This document shows, in pieces, positions 44,136 to 52,654 of a DNA stretch of 64,000 nucleotides; within the stretch, counting starts at the first letter, position 1; each line of letters begins with the position of its first letter. Under the pieces are notes generated by a model, which had not been told where the DNA came from, did not search any database, and saw only the letters and a list, made by a program, of their open reading frames with translations. The DNA is from Ruminiclostridium hungatei. GTDB lineage: Bacteria > Bacillota > Clostridia > Acetivibrionales > DSM-1351. Where the stretch lies: contig NZ_MZGX01000011.1 in NCBI RefSeq assembly GCF_002051585.1, positions 62,001 to 126,000 on the forward strand, read 5' to 3'. The translations under genes and the position numbers were made by a program.

Positions 44136-46032
44136 GATTATTGTCTGTGCATGTTTGCTGCTGGTATCACTTTTTTTGCTGGGCAGCTCAATGCTGTGGA
44201 ATTCAGATGATAAGAAAGGCTCTGGCAACAGAGTGGAAAAAGGCGTCCTGTCGCTTGATAATTGGAGCGGTGAGGGAAATAAGGTCATCGCTCTGGACGG
44301 CCAGTGGGAATTCTATTGGAATCAATTGCTGAGTCCTGAGGATTTTAAGGGAAAGTCGGAAAATATCCCATTACTTACAGGATATATGGAGGTTCCGTAC
44401 CAATGGAGCAAAAAAGGTGCTGACGGTACTGCCTTTCCAATATACGGCTGTGCCACATACCGTATGATTATTAAAGATTTCCGGTACAGCGGAAGTCTTG
44501 GTATCAAAAAAAACAACATTCGTTTTTCAAGCAGGATATACGTGAACGGTGCCCAGCTCCTGCAAGACGGTGTTCCGTCCAAAAAGCCTACAAATGGCCA
44601 ATACAGCAATATTCCTCAAATAGGTTTTTTTGATCATACCGGCGGCGATCTTGAAATTATTGTGCAGGCTGCAAATTATGAGTATATCAATGCTGGAATT
44701 TCTGTCTCCATCTATCTGGGGACAGCACCGGAACTTCTGCACCGGCATCAAAAGGACAACCTGATTGAATTTGGAATTTTTATCAGCATTTTAACCATTG
44801 CCTTAATTTATTTGATTCTTTTTATTACGGCACGCATTTCCGGCCGGAAGGATTTTGTATTTTTAACCTTTGCCTTGTTTTGTCTGTTTTTTGCATTATA
44901 CAATGTCTTGATGAACGAGAGGACTATTTTAACAATTATAAACTGGTCCTTCAGTTCGGCATATAGAATAAAAGAGCTTTGTACCTCTGCTGCATTTATC
45001 ACACTCATATTGTTTTTTTATCAACTGAAAAAAGGAATAGTTTCAAGCGTCGGCTTAAAAATGATATGTATCATATATGGAACAAACATATTAGTGGACC
45101 TGTTTGCATCAATCCGCTTCTACACTCAGGTTCAGGCTGTTTTTTCGGTAATTAACCAACTTGTTCTCATGATACTTTTGTTAAGCGTGGCTGTGCAATA
45201 TATTAAAGGTGAACAAAGACAGGAATTTGAGATGCTGACCTTGCTGTTTTCCGTTATATTTATGAATCTTTATGCTTCTGACATCCTGCTGTTCACATTT
45301 TCCCTGAAGTCAGACATATTGTTTTCAAAATTCAGTATGGTTGCCTTTATGGTCACGTTAATCTTTTTTCTTAGCATACGCTTTTTTGAAACCTATTGGA
45401 CCATGGGACAAATGTCCAGTCATCTTGACAAGGCAGAAATCGCTTTTTTGCGTTCTCAAATAAAACCGCATTTTTTATATAATACGTTAAATTCCATTGC
45501 AGCTTTATGTATTGACCAACCTGAACAGGCAGGGGAACTGACTGTTAAATTGGCCGATTATTTGAGAAGCAGTTTTAATTTTAAAGATATGGAAGCCCTG
45601 GTTCCCATTGAAAAGGAAATTGAGATCCTTAAAACCTATATTAACATTGAAAAAATACGTTTCGGAGAAAGATTGCAGATCTGCTACCGGATAGACAGGG
45701 ATATAGATATGAAAATTCCCCCCCTCATCCTGCAGCCCCTTGTTGAGAATGCGGTACGCTATGGAATCATGCCGCGTCCGGAAGGCGGCAGGATAGATGT
45801 GATTATTTGCAGGAAACAGGCTACCGTGCTTTTTTGCATAAAAGACAATGGGGTGGGAATGCAGCAGGACAAAATCAGAGAGGTTTTTGAAAAGGCTTCA
45901 GGTTCTGATGGTATAGGTCTCTGGAATATTAACAGCCGGCTAAGGCTTTTATATGGTGAATGCATTCATATAGATTCCAAGGAGGGGACGGGTACGGCTG
46001 TTTACTTTGAAATTCCGTATTCTAAGGCTTAA
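44119..46032 (+). CDS. 7TMR-DISM / LytS-type sensor histidine kinase
   Basis: 637 residues. One N-terminal signal-anchor helix, a sugar-binding-like outer domain of about 170 residues (W-E-F-Y-W-N-Q-L-L, Y-R-M-I-I), seven membrane helices from about residue 220 to 440 (7TMR-DISM type), then a His_kinase domain with phospho-acceptor H451 in Q-I-K-P-H-F-L-Y-N-T-L-N and a HATPase domain with L-Q-P-L-V-E-N-A-V-R-Y-G-I and D-N-G-V-G-M. The outer carbohydrate-binding-like domain suggests that it senses an extracellular sugar or wall component. Start ATG 44119 follows GGGAG. Cognate to the overlapping regulator. Confidence 0.93.
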   Translation: MGKIHRIIVCACLLLVSLFLLGSSMLWNSDDKKGSGNRVEKGVLSLDNWSGEGNKVIALDGQWEFYWNQLLSPEDFKGKSENIPLLTGYMEVPYQWSKKGADGTAFPIYGCATYRMIIKDFRYSGSLGIKKNNIRFSSRIYVNGAQLLQDGVPSKKPTNGQYSNIPQIGFFDHTGGDLEIIVQAANYEYINAGISVSIYLGTAPELLHRHQKDNLIEFGIFISILTIALIYLILFITARISGRKDFVFLTFALFCLFFALYNVLMNERTILTIINWSFSSAYRIKELCTSAAFITLILFFYQLKKGIVSSVGLKMICIIYGTNILVDLFASIRFYTQVQAVFSVINQLVLMILLLSVAVQYIKGEQRQEFEMLTLLFSVIFMNLYASDILLFTFSLKSDILFSKFSMVAFMVTLIFFLSIRFFETYWTMGQMSSHLDKAEIAFLRSQIKPHFLYNTLNSIAALCIDQPEQAGELTVKLADYLRSSFNFKDMEALVPIEKEIEILKTYINIEKIRFGERLQICYRIDRDIDMKIPPLILQPLVENAVRYGIMPRPEGGRIDVIICRKQATVLFCIKDNGVGMQQDKIREVFEKASGSDGIGLWNINSRLRLLYGECIHIDSKEGTGTAVYFEIPYSKA

Positions 46033-46108
46033 GCACCACCTGCCCGCCGTTGACATGAAGAATGCCGTAAAAACGCGGTATATGATAGAAAATGTAAAAA
46101 AAGTAAAT

Positions 46109-46155
46109 AATGTTCAGAAAATGTTCAGAAAATGTTCAGAATCCAAGTATATAAT
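46109..46155 (+). promoter_or_regulatory. three 11-bp direct repeats plus TATAAT: probable SARP-type activated promoter of the polysaccharide operon
   Basis: AATGTTCAGAA occurs three times without gap at 46109-46119, 46120-46130 and 46131-46141. TATAAT lies at 46150-46155. The expected -35 position falls inside the repeats and has no TTGACA-like word, so the promoter looks activator-dependent. SARP activators classically bind direct repeats at 11-bp spacing just upstream of the -10. A degenerate fourth copy AATGTTCAAA follows at 46164. Confidence 0.75.
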
Positions 46156-46180
46156 TAGATAAGAATGTTCAAATCACACT

Positions 46181-46265
46181 TGTGGCCTGTAACATCTGAA
46201 TTAATACATTGCCGGCGGTTAAATTTCTCCGGGCAATATAGGTTTAAGAGGTTACAGACTGCTGG
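46181..46265. repeat. family A palindromic repeat, copy 4, in the leader of the polysaccharide operon
   Basis: TGTGGCCTGTAACATCTGAA and the imperfect complement GAGGTTACAGACTGC bound 85 bp. The centre has ATTGCCGGCGGTTAAATT, which is shared with the long copy at 9218 (reverse orientation there), then GGCAATATAGGTTT. It lies between the repeat-containing promoter and the first gene. Confidence 0.7.
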
Positions 46266-46333
46266 AGATGGGAAATTTTACAGGCTTTAGTCATGATAAC
46301 TTGATTATTCATATATTGGGAAGGGTTCTGAAC

Positions 46334-47746
46334 ATGGATATAAAATTGCATAATGATATTTTTGTTGATTTTGTAATTGTGCTAAGTGATATTTTAGCGG
46401 TTATCATAAGTTATGCTCTCGCAGCGATGCTGCTTTTCGGACAGACGGGTATGTTTTTTTCCCTGCAGTTGCCCGCTATCTACATAACGGTTACCCTTAT
46501 CATGCTATATACATATGAATTCTATACCACACAGAAAAGAAACGTACAGGAAATCATATTATCCATACTGGCGGTTACCCTGCTGGTAAATGCCATAACC
46601 ATTGTGGCCGGCTTTGTCCTTAATCCTTTATTAACACTGCCGGATAAGCAGTTTTTCATCATAATGGCTGTCTCAATGTTTGTGTTTCTTTGCCTTGATA
46701 AGGTGATTGTTTCCGTATTCATTAAGTATGCAGAAGGTAAGGCGGAGCTTCTGGTTATAGAATCAAAGGCAGTTGACAATGCCCTGGCCAGAAAAATCAA
46801 ATACGCCTATGTCAAGCTGCATCAGGCCTGGTACATTCAGATTGATGTTGAGGATAAGCAGGCCGTTGAGTCATTATTGAAAAACGAATTCAAACAATAT
46901 CAAAGTATCTTTATTTGCCCTTCCATTCCTGAGGATTTGAGCAAGCAATTAATATCAGAGGCATTTAAAGAAAAAAAACAGATTTATATTATTCCTGATT
47001 TCCGAAATACCAGTCTGATGAAAAAAGAAATTACAATCTTTGATGATACGCCTGTTCTCAGAATTAAATCTTTTGAGCTGAGCCAATATGAGAAAATCAT
47101 AAAAAGGGTTTTTGATATTATTACAGCTTCAATTGGTATAATAGCAGGTCTTCCGCTGTACCTTCTCATTGCATTCCTGATAAAAATTGATTCCAAAGGT
47201 CCTGTTTTCTATTATCAGGAAAGAATTACCACGGATAGAAAGGCATTTAAGATGTATAAATTCAGAACCATGGTGGAGAATGCCGAAGGTTCAACCGGTC
47301 CTGTTTTAGCCTCGGAGAATGATAAGAGGATTACGAGAATCGGCAAGATATTGAGAACCTTCAGGCTTGACGAATTACCACAGCTTTTTAATGTTTTGAC
47401 AGGAGCTATGAGCATTGTCGGTCCCCGACCCGAGAGGGCGGTATTTATAGAGCAGTACTGCGGGTATATTGAGAATTATGACAAAAGGTTCGTGGTGAAG
47501 GCCGGTATCACCGGGCAGGCCCAGGTATATGGAAGATATATGACTACACCCGAGGACAAGACCCTGTATGATTTGCTTTATATAAGCAATTATTCCTTCT
47601 GGCTGGATATTAAAATAATTTTGCTGACAGTGAAAGCTATATTTGACAAAGAGAGTGCAGAGGGAGTAGGAAGGGCGCAAGAATTTTGCAAACGTCTGGA
47701 TTCTGCGGAGACGGAGGATAAGGTTCCCTTGGAGAAATGTGTATGA
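46334..47746 (+). CDS. polyprenyl-phosphate sugar-1-phosphate transferase (exopolysaccharide initiation)
   Basis: 470 residues. Four to five N-terminal membrane helices, a central nucleotide-binding-like domain, and the C-terminal bacterial sugar transferase domain with K-R-V-F-D-I-I-T-A-S-I-G-I, K-G-P-V-F-Y-Y-Q-E-R, M-Y-K-F-R-T-M, L-D-E-L-P-Q-L-F-N-V-L-T-G-A-M-S-I-V-G-P-R-P-E. It transfers the first sugar phosphate to undecaprenyl phosphate at the inner membrane face. The ATG at 46334 follows GGAAGGG; ATG 46268 lies too close to its GGAG. First gene of the operon. Confidence 0.93.
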   Translation: MDIKLHNDIFVDFVIVLSDILAVIISYALAAMLLFGQTGMFFSLQLPAIYITVTLIMLYTYEFYTTQKRNVQEIILSILAVTLLVNAITIVAGFVLNPLLTLPDKQFFIIMAVSMFVFLCLDKVIVSVFIKYAEGKAELLVIESKAVDNALARKIKYAYVKLHQAWYIQIDVEDKQAVESLLKNEFKQYQSIFICPSIPEDLSKQLISEAFKEKKQIYIIPDFRNTSLMKKEITIFDDTPVLRIKSFELSQYEKIIKRVFDIITASIGIIAGLPLYLLIAFLIKIDSKGPVFYYQERITTDRKAFKMYKFRTMVENAEGSTGPVLASENDKRITRIGKILRTFRLDELPQLFNVLTGAMSIVGPRPERAVFIEQYCGYIENYDKRFVVKAGITGQAQVYGRYMTTPEDKTLYDLLYISNYSFWLDIKIILLTVKAIFDKESAEGVGRAQEFCKRLDSAETEDKVPLEKCV

Positions 47747-47756
47747 GGTGGGTCAG

Positions 47757-48860
47757 GTGGCTGTTAAGCGTATTCTGGTAATTGCAGGGAAAATGCATTA
47801 TGGTGGATTAGAAATGGTAATTATGAATTATTACAGAAATATTGACCATTCAAAGATACAATTTGATTTTTTGCTCAATTATCAGGAGGCAGGTGTTTTT
47901 GACGATGAGATAAGGCAATTGGGAGGGGAAATATACATTCTTCCCAGATTGTTTTTTAAAAATATTTTCAAGTATGTCAAAGCATTGGATCAGTTTTTCA
48001 GGACTCACAAGGAATATGAAGTGGTGCACGGACACCTTACAAGCGTCGGCGTAATTTACAGCATAATCGCAAAGCTGCATGGTGTGAAGAAAGTCATAAT
48101 CCACTCACATTCAACATCTGTGAACCGAACGCTAAAAGGATTTGCAGAGAGGATACTCATGCTGCCCCTGAGGTTTTGTGCCCAGCATTATTTTGCCTGT
48201 TCCAATGAAGCAGGTAAATATGCCTTTGGCCGCAATATCCTGCGACGCTCTGATTACAGGCTTATTAGAAATGGAATACAGTCAGAGAAATTCAGCTTTA
48301 ACCAGGAGATAAGAGCAGGAGTAAGAGCTGGGTTGCAGTTGGAGAACAAGTTTGTAATAGGCCACATCGGGCGGTTTGAGTATGAGAAAAATCATGCATT
48401 TATTTTAGATATATTTTTTGAGATTCATTTGAGAGACAGTGACGCCAGGCTGGTGTTAATAGGTGCAGGCTCAAGAAAAGAGGAAATCATAGAAAAAGTA
48501 CATGCACTGGGACTGGAAGCTGCCGTGGTTTTTTTAGAGCAGCGGCCGGATATAAATGAACTTATGCAGGGGATGGATGTTTTTTTGTTGCCCTCCCATT
48601 ATGAGGGCTTGCCGGTAGTGGGAATAGAGGCACAGGCTGCCGGCCTGCAATGTTTTTTTTCTGATGCTGTGACCCGGGAGACAGATGTGACGGGGTTGTG
48701 CAGCTTTATTCCGCTTTCCAGCCCGGCAAATCATTGGGCGGATATGATCTTGAAATGTAAAAACGGCTATGTGAGGAGAAATATGAGACAGGCCATAGTT
48801 GATGCGGGGTATGACATCAGGGAACAAGCCAGGTGGCTTCAGGATTTCTATCTGCAGTGA
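47757..48860 (+). CDS. family 4 glycosyltransferase
   Basis: 367 residues, GT-B fold, family GT4. Donor-binding motif near the C-terminus: F-L-L-P-S-H-Y-E-G-L-P-V-V-G-I-E-A with the E-x7-E spacing; N-terminal G-K-M-H-Y-G-G-L-E-M-V. Adds one sugar of the exopolysaccharide. The GTG at 47757, six bases after GAGGTG, is chosen; ATG 47739 overlaps the previous gene and precedes that site. Confidence 0.88.
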   Translation: MAVKRILVIAGKMHYGGLEMVIMNYYRNIDHSKIQFDFLLNYQEAGVFDDEIRQLGGEIYILPRLFFKNIFKYVKALDQFFRTHKEYEVVHGHLTSVGVIYSIIAKLHGVKKVIIHSHSTSVNRTLKGFAERILMLPLRFCAQHYFACSNEAGKYAFGRNILRRSDYRLIRNGIQSEKFSFNQEIRAGVRAGLQLENKFVIGHIGRFEYEKNHAFILDIFFEIHLRDSDARLVLIGAGSRKEEIIEKVHALGLEAAVVFLEQRPDINELMQGMDVFLLPSHYEGLPVVGIEAQAAGLQCFFSDAVTRETDVTGLCSFIPLSSPANHWADMILKCKNGYVRRNMRQAIVDAGYDIREQARWLQDFYLQ

Positions 48861-48894
48861 GACAGGGGAAGGTTTTTCGGAAGGAGGCATATAG

Positions 48895-49983
48895 TTGGGG
48901 CGGCTAAAAATTGTACATATTATTCAACTGTTAGGCACAGGAGGTGCGGAAAAGCTGATTACCGACCTGGCAATACGGGTTAATCCCCGGCATGATGTCA
49001 GAATAATCTGTCTTTATCCAAGCCGGGATTATCCATATGAAAAGTTATTGAGAGAGCATCAGATTGAGATGATTTTTTTAAATAAAAAACTTGGCTTTGA
49101 TATCAAGACTTTTATGGAATTATGGAAAACCCTGTCGGAGATCAAGCCTGATGTTGTTCATACCCATTTGCATGCGGCCATTTATGCTTTGCCATGGTTT
49201 ATGTTCCATAGGAAAAGCAGAAGTATACATACGGTTCACAATATGGCTTCAATGGAATTGGGGAAGGCCCACAGGATACTTCAAGGCCTGGCATACCGGC
49301 ATTTAAATACCGTACCTGTGGCTATTTCCCATATTATACAGCAAGGCATTATAAAGGAATATGGCTTAGCCCCTGAAAAGGTGCCCATTATCTATAATGG
49401 AATAGATATTGAAAAGTTTTCTCCGAAAGAACAAATGAAAACGCAGGCTTCATGTACACTTATAAATGTTGCATCACTTTCAAAAAGGAAGAATCAGGCC
49501 TTGCTTATAGAGGCCTTTAACCTGGTATTAAAGCAAAAGTCAGATGCAAAACTTGTATTTGTCGGAGAGGGTGAAGAAAAAAGCAGCCTTCAGTCTCTTG
49601 CGGAGAAGTATAAAATCAGTGACAAGGTTGAGTTTGCAGGGATTTCTTCAGAGGTACGGAAGTGGTTGAGCAAGGCGGATATTTTTGTACTGTGTTCATT
49701 ATTTGAAGGTCTGCCCCTTTCTGTTATTGAAGCTATGGCAGTGGGGCTGCCGGTAGTGGTGACGGAAGTGGGAGGAGTTCCCGATATTGTGGAGGATGGG
49801 GTCAACGGATTTTTGGTGCCCTCCGGGGATGCCGAAGGTTTGTCCGGAGCAATTTTGAAGCTTATTGAGGATAAAGGACTGCAGTGTCAGATGGCCCAAA
49901 ATAACATGGAAAAGGCAAAGGCGTTTGATATGGACTATGTTACCGGTCAATATATGAAGTTATATAAATATGAAGTTATATAA
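48895..49983 (+). CDS. family 4 glycosyltransferase
   Basis: 362 residues, GT4 type. N-terminal H-I-I-Q-L-L-G-T-G-G-A-E-K-L, middle V-H-T-H-L-H-A, C-terminal S-L-F-E-G-L-P-L-S-V-I-E-A-M-A-V-G-L-P-V-V-V-T-E. Start is TTG at 48895, seven bases after AAGGAGG. The last codons lie within a 16-bp tandem repeat that continues past the stop. Confidence 0.9.
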   Translation: MGRLKIVHIIQLLGTGGAEKLITDLAIRVNPRHDVRIICLYPSRDYPYEKLLREHQIEMIFLNKKLGFDIKTFMELWKTLSEIKPDVVHTHLHAAIYALPWFMFHRKSRSIHTVHNMASMELGKAHRILQGLAYRHLNTVPVAISHIIQQGIIKEYGLAPEKVPIIYNGIDIEKFSPKEQMKTQASCTLINVASLSKRKNQALLIEAFNLVLKQKSDAKLVFVGEGEEKSSLQSLAEKYKISDKVEFAGISSEVRKWLSKADIFVLCSLFEGLPLSVIEAMAVGLPVVVTEVGGVPDIVEDGVNGFLVPSGDAEGLSGAILKLIEDKGLQCQMAQNNMEKAKAFDMDYVTGQYMKLYKYEVI

Positions 49984-50031
49984 ATATGAAGTTATATAAA
50001 TATGAAGTTATATAAATATGAAGTTATATAA
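49952..50031 (+). repeat. five perfect 16-bp tandem repeats at the end of a glycosyltransferase gene
   Basis: ATATGAAGTTATATAA occurs five times in exact tandem. The first two copies code for the end of the glycosyltransferase (M-K-L-Y-K-Y-E-V-I-stop); the others fill the gap to the polymerase gene, whose ribosome site follows immediately. Confidence 0.9.
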
Positions 50032-50045
50032 AAAGGTGGAGTGAA

Positions 50046-51272
50046 TTGAAGCTGCAATTTAAGGCTATTACCAAATTTAAAGAACAGAAGATAAGCCTGG
50101 GTGCATTGCTGGCCGCCTTGTATTTCATATGCATGCCTTTTTCCATAGTGCCTCTGCCGGGTGGTTCTTCCCTGCTTAAATATATTTCCATTCTTGTGGG
50201 CGGTTTTTTGATTTGCAACCTTTTTATAGGGAAAACCAGGATTAAATTCAACAGCATTCATTTTTTGCTGGGCATCTATCTCTTATATTCCATTGGCAGC
50301 CTGTTCCTTTTAAAAAGTGAAGGTGCAATTGTCATATTGAGAGGTACCATTGAGACCTCGGCAATTTTCTTCCTCATAACCTTAAAAGTATACAACAAAA
50401 GGGAAGGTGATTTGCTGATTTATTCATGGGTGATTGTGGGTTTAATAACCACGGCAATCATGTTGATCGGAAGCGTGAGCCTGGAAGAGGGCAGCGGCAG
50501 GGTGACAATGGGGATAGGAGGCGGAAGTGAGGACCCCAATCAGTTATGCGGTTATTTTATACTGCCGGTTTTGTTTTGTATAGAAAAAATTATCCTCAAA
50601 AACAGATTCAGGATTTTTTATATATTGTTGTTGGTGGCAATGGTGTTTGTCGTTTTCAGAACCGGCTCAAGAGGCGGCCTTATTGCCGTTCTTGCTGCTG
50701 TTATGGTATATGTGTTCTTTGCGCTGCGGACAAGCGCCATTAATAAAGTGAAAATACTGTTTGGGATTATACTGCTTTCAATGGTTTTCATCTATTTTTT
50801 TGTGCCCATGCTGCCGGAGGATGTTAAAGGAAGGCTGAGCATCAGCAGTCTGGAAGAGGATCAGGGGAGTGGGAGGCTGCAGCTATGGACGATTACAATT
50901 GATGCAATCAAGCAAAGTGAAAAAGGAATGATTTTGGGATATGGACTGGGCTCTACCGCAGTGTTTTTTGCAAATGCCTTCAGTGGGCACGGAGTCGCCC
51001 ATAACCATTGGCTGCAGCTATGGTGTGACCAGGGCTTTATAGGAATGATGCTGTTTTTCAGTATGTTTGCAGTAGGAATCATGGGTAAGTTTAAAAAAAG
51101 TCCGGTGATTTCTGTAAGTTTGTTCGGCATGCTTGTCTTGTCTATGACACTTACAATGTATGCTTATTACAAGCCTTTTTGGAATATCCTGATGATGGCA
51201 GGTATGAATTTTCAATATGATGAAGATGGTGTAAAGGATGGTTTGATATGGAAACAATCAGAAAAAATATAA
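50046..51272 (+). CDS. O-antigen-ligase/polymerase-type membrane protein (Wzy-like)
   Basis: 408 residues, about eleven membrane helices. The family region F-R-T-G-S-R-G-G-L-I and the outer loop with W-T-I-T-I-D-A and G-H-G-V-A-H-N-H-W-L-Q-L are those of Wzy/WaaL proteins (PF04932 type). It likely polymerises repeat units at the outer face of the membrane. Start is TTG 50046 after AGGTGGAG. Overlaps the next gene by 25 bases. Confidence 0.85.
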   Translation: MKLQFKAITKFKEQKISLGALLAALYFICMPFSIVPLPGGSSLLKYISILVGGFLICNLFIGKTRIKFNSIHFLLGIYLLYSIGSLFLLKSEGAIVILRGTIETSAIFFLITLKVYNKREGDLLIYSWVIVGLITTAIMLIGSVSLEEGSGRVTMGIGGGSEDPNQLCGYFILPVLFCIEKIILKNRFRIFYILLLVAMVFVVFRTGSRGGLIAVLAAVMVYVFFALRTSAINKVKILFGIILLSMVFIYFFVPMLPEDVKGRLSISSLEEDQGSGRLQLWTITIDAIKQSEKGMILGYGLGSTAVFFANAFSGHGVAHNHWLQLWCDQGFIGMMLFFSMFAVGIMGKFKKSPVISVSLFGMLVLSMTLTMYAYYKPFWNILMMAGMNFQYDEDGVKDGLIWKQSEKI

Positions 51273-52606
51273 AGTGGATTGTATTGATGGTGTTTATAGC
51301 AATGCTTCTGGGCGTTTCTTTGAAGGCGATCCTTCAAATGAACTATGGTATCATGACAATATCAATCAACTATCCCGGAGCGGAGCAGGGGATTAATCCT
51401 GACGGCACCAGGTTCAATATGTTTGAAATCACTTCTGACAAAGTATTGGAGAGGACTCTGAGCAAGCTGGACCTTCCGAATATTACTGTAGAATATTTGA
51501 GAAGCCGCATTAACATCTATCCTATTGTGCCGGCACGCATTAATGACAGGATAAAAGCTGCCAGGGCCACAGGAAAAGAGTTCACCTATTTTCCAAATGA
51601 ATATGTGCTTAGCTATTCTCAGAAGAAAAAGTTTTCTCCCAATCACACCAGAGAATTGCTCAATACCTTGTTTGAAACCTATAAGGAGGTCTTTAAAGAG
51701 ACCCATACCGATAGAAGCATTTTGCTTTCTGAAAACAATTTTGATTTGAATTATTATGAATATGTTGAAGTGCCGGATATTTTCAGCAGCAAGGCCAAAT
51801 CCATCATAGACTATCTCACGGCTAAAAAGTATGAGAACGGGTCTTTTCTCTCCACAAAAACAAATGTGAGTTTTGAAAACCTAATAGATGAATACAAGAG
51901 ATTGAATGAAATAGATATAGCGGCACTAAGAGCATTTGTGTACACCTCCAGAATTGCTAAAGATAAACAGGAGCTGGTCAATAAGCTTCAATACGATATC
52001 GGAAAATTGAGTGTTGAATACTCAAAGTATTTAAAAGAGAATGAGGTAAGCAAGCTGGGAATGCAAACCTATGATTCCACAATCGTTTATTCACTTTTCA
52101 TTCCTTCAATTGACAAGAACAGCGATCTGTATATGAATAAGACAAAAACAGGGCTGGACTACTTGACCGAAAGAGCCCTGAATGCCGGTGTGAATGCAGA
52201 AACCCTGAAGAAGGAAATAGAAAACAGAAACAAGCTTATAAAAGACTATTCGGATACCTCCATAACTCCGGAAGAACAACGAAGGCTTAAAAGCATCTGT
52301 GATGAAATGATAGGAAAAATAGAAGCAAAGTTTGAACAATACGCCAAGAATTCTCAGGACACCCTTGAAGATTATTATAATTACAAAAACAAAAATTATA
52401 TCAACTGCAAGGTTTCCGATTTCAGCATAAGAAACCTGCTTACCACAGGATATATCAAGACTGCCCTGTTTTACGGGCTTATAGCCTTCCTGGGCATGCT
52501 TGTCCTGCTTGTATTTATGGAAATCAGAAAGCCTCCGCAGAGCAGACGGCCTTCACGGAGCAGAGCAGCTAATGAAAAAGAATTGCTGCAGGTGTCTGAT
52601 GCATAG
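51248..52606 (+). CDS. Wzz/chain-length-determinant-like membrane protein 1
   Basis: 452 residues: one N-terminal helix (about 10-28), a large outer domain with coiled-coil-like stretches, one C-terminal helix (about 405-425), and a basic tail. This is the two-helix topology of Wzz-type proteins without a kinase domain. The segment A-E-Q-G-I-N-P-D-G-T-R-F-N-M-F-E-I-T-S matches the next gene's A-E-K-G-L-N-P-K-G-D-K-F-D-I-Y-E-I. Probably sets chain length or couples to export. Confidence 0.75.
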   Translation: METIRKNIKWIVLMVFIAMLLGVSLKAILQMNYGIMTISINYPGAEQGINPDGTRFNMFEITSDKVLERTLSKLDLPNITVEYLRSRINIYPIVPARINDRIKAARATGKEFTYFPNEYVLSYSQKKKFSPNHTRELLNTLFETYKEVFKETHTDRSILLSENNFDLNYYEYVEVPDIFSSKAKSIIDYLTAKKYENGSFLSTKTNVSFENLIDEYKRLNEIDIAALRAFVYTSRIAKDKQELVNKLQYDIGKLSVEYSKYLKENEVSKLGMQTYDSTIVYSLFIPSIDKNSDLYMNKTKTGLDYLTERALNAGVNAETLKKEIENRNKLIKDYSDTSITPEEQRRLKSICDEMIGKIEAKFEQYAKNSQDTLEDYYNYKNKNYINCKVSDFSIRNLLTTGYIKTALFYGLIAFLGMLVLLVFMEIRKPPQSRRPSRSRAANEKELLQVSDA

Positions 52607-52654
52607 TGGAACAGGATTTTAATTTTATACTAATTGATATTTGGGGGTAGTTTT

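Noticed and set aside
46268-46333. Earlier ATG for the sugar transferase gene
   Set aside because: GGAG is directly adjacent to the ATG with no spacing, and the ATG abuts the family A repeat; 46334 has proper spacing after GGAAGGG.
49952-50031. Tandem 16-bp repeats as a CRISPR array
   Set aside because: Repeats are directly adjacent with no unique spacers and overlap a gene end.
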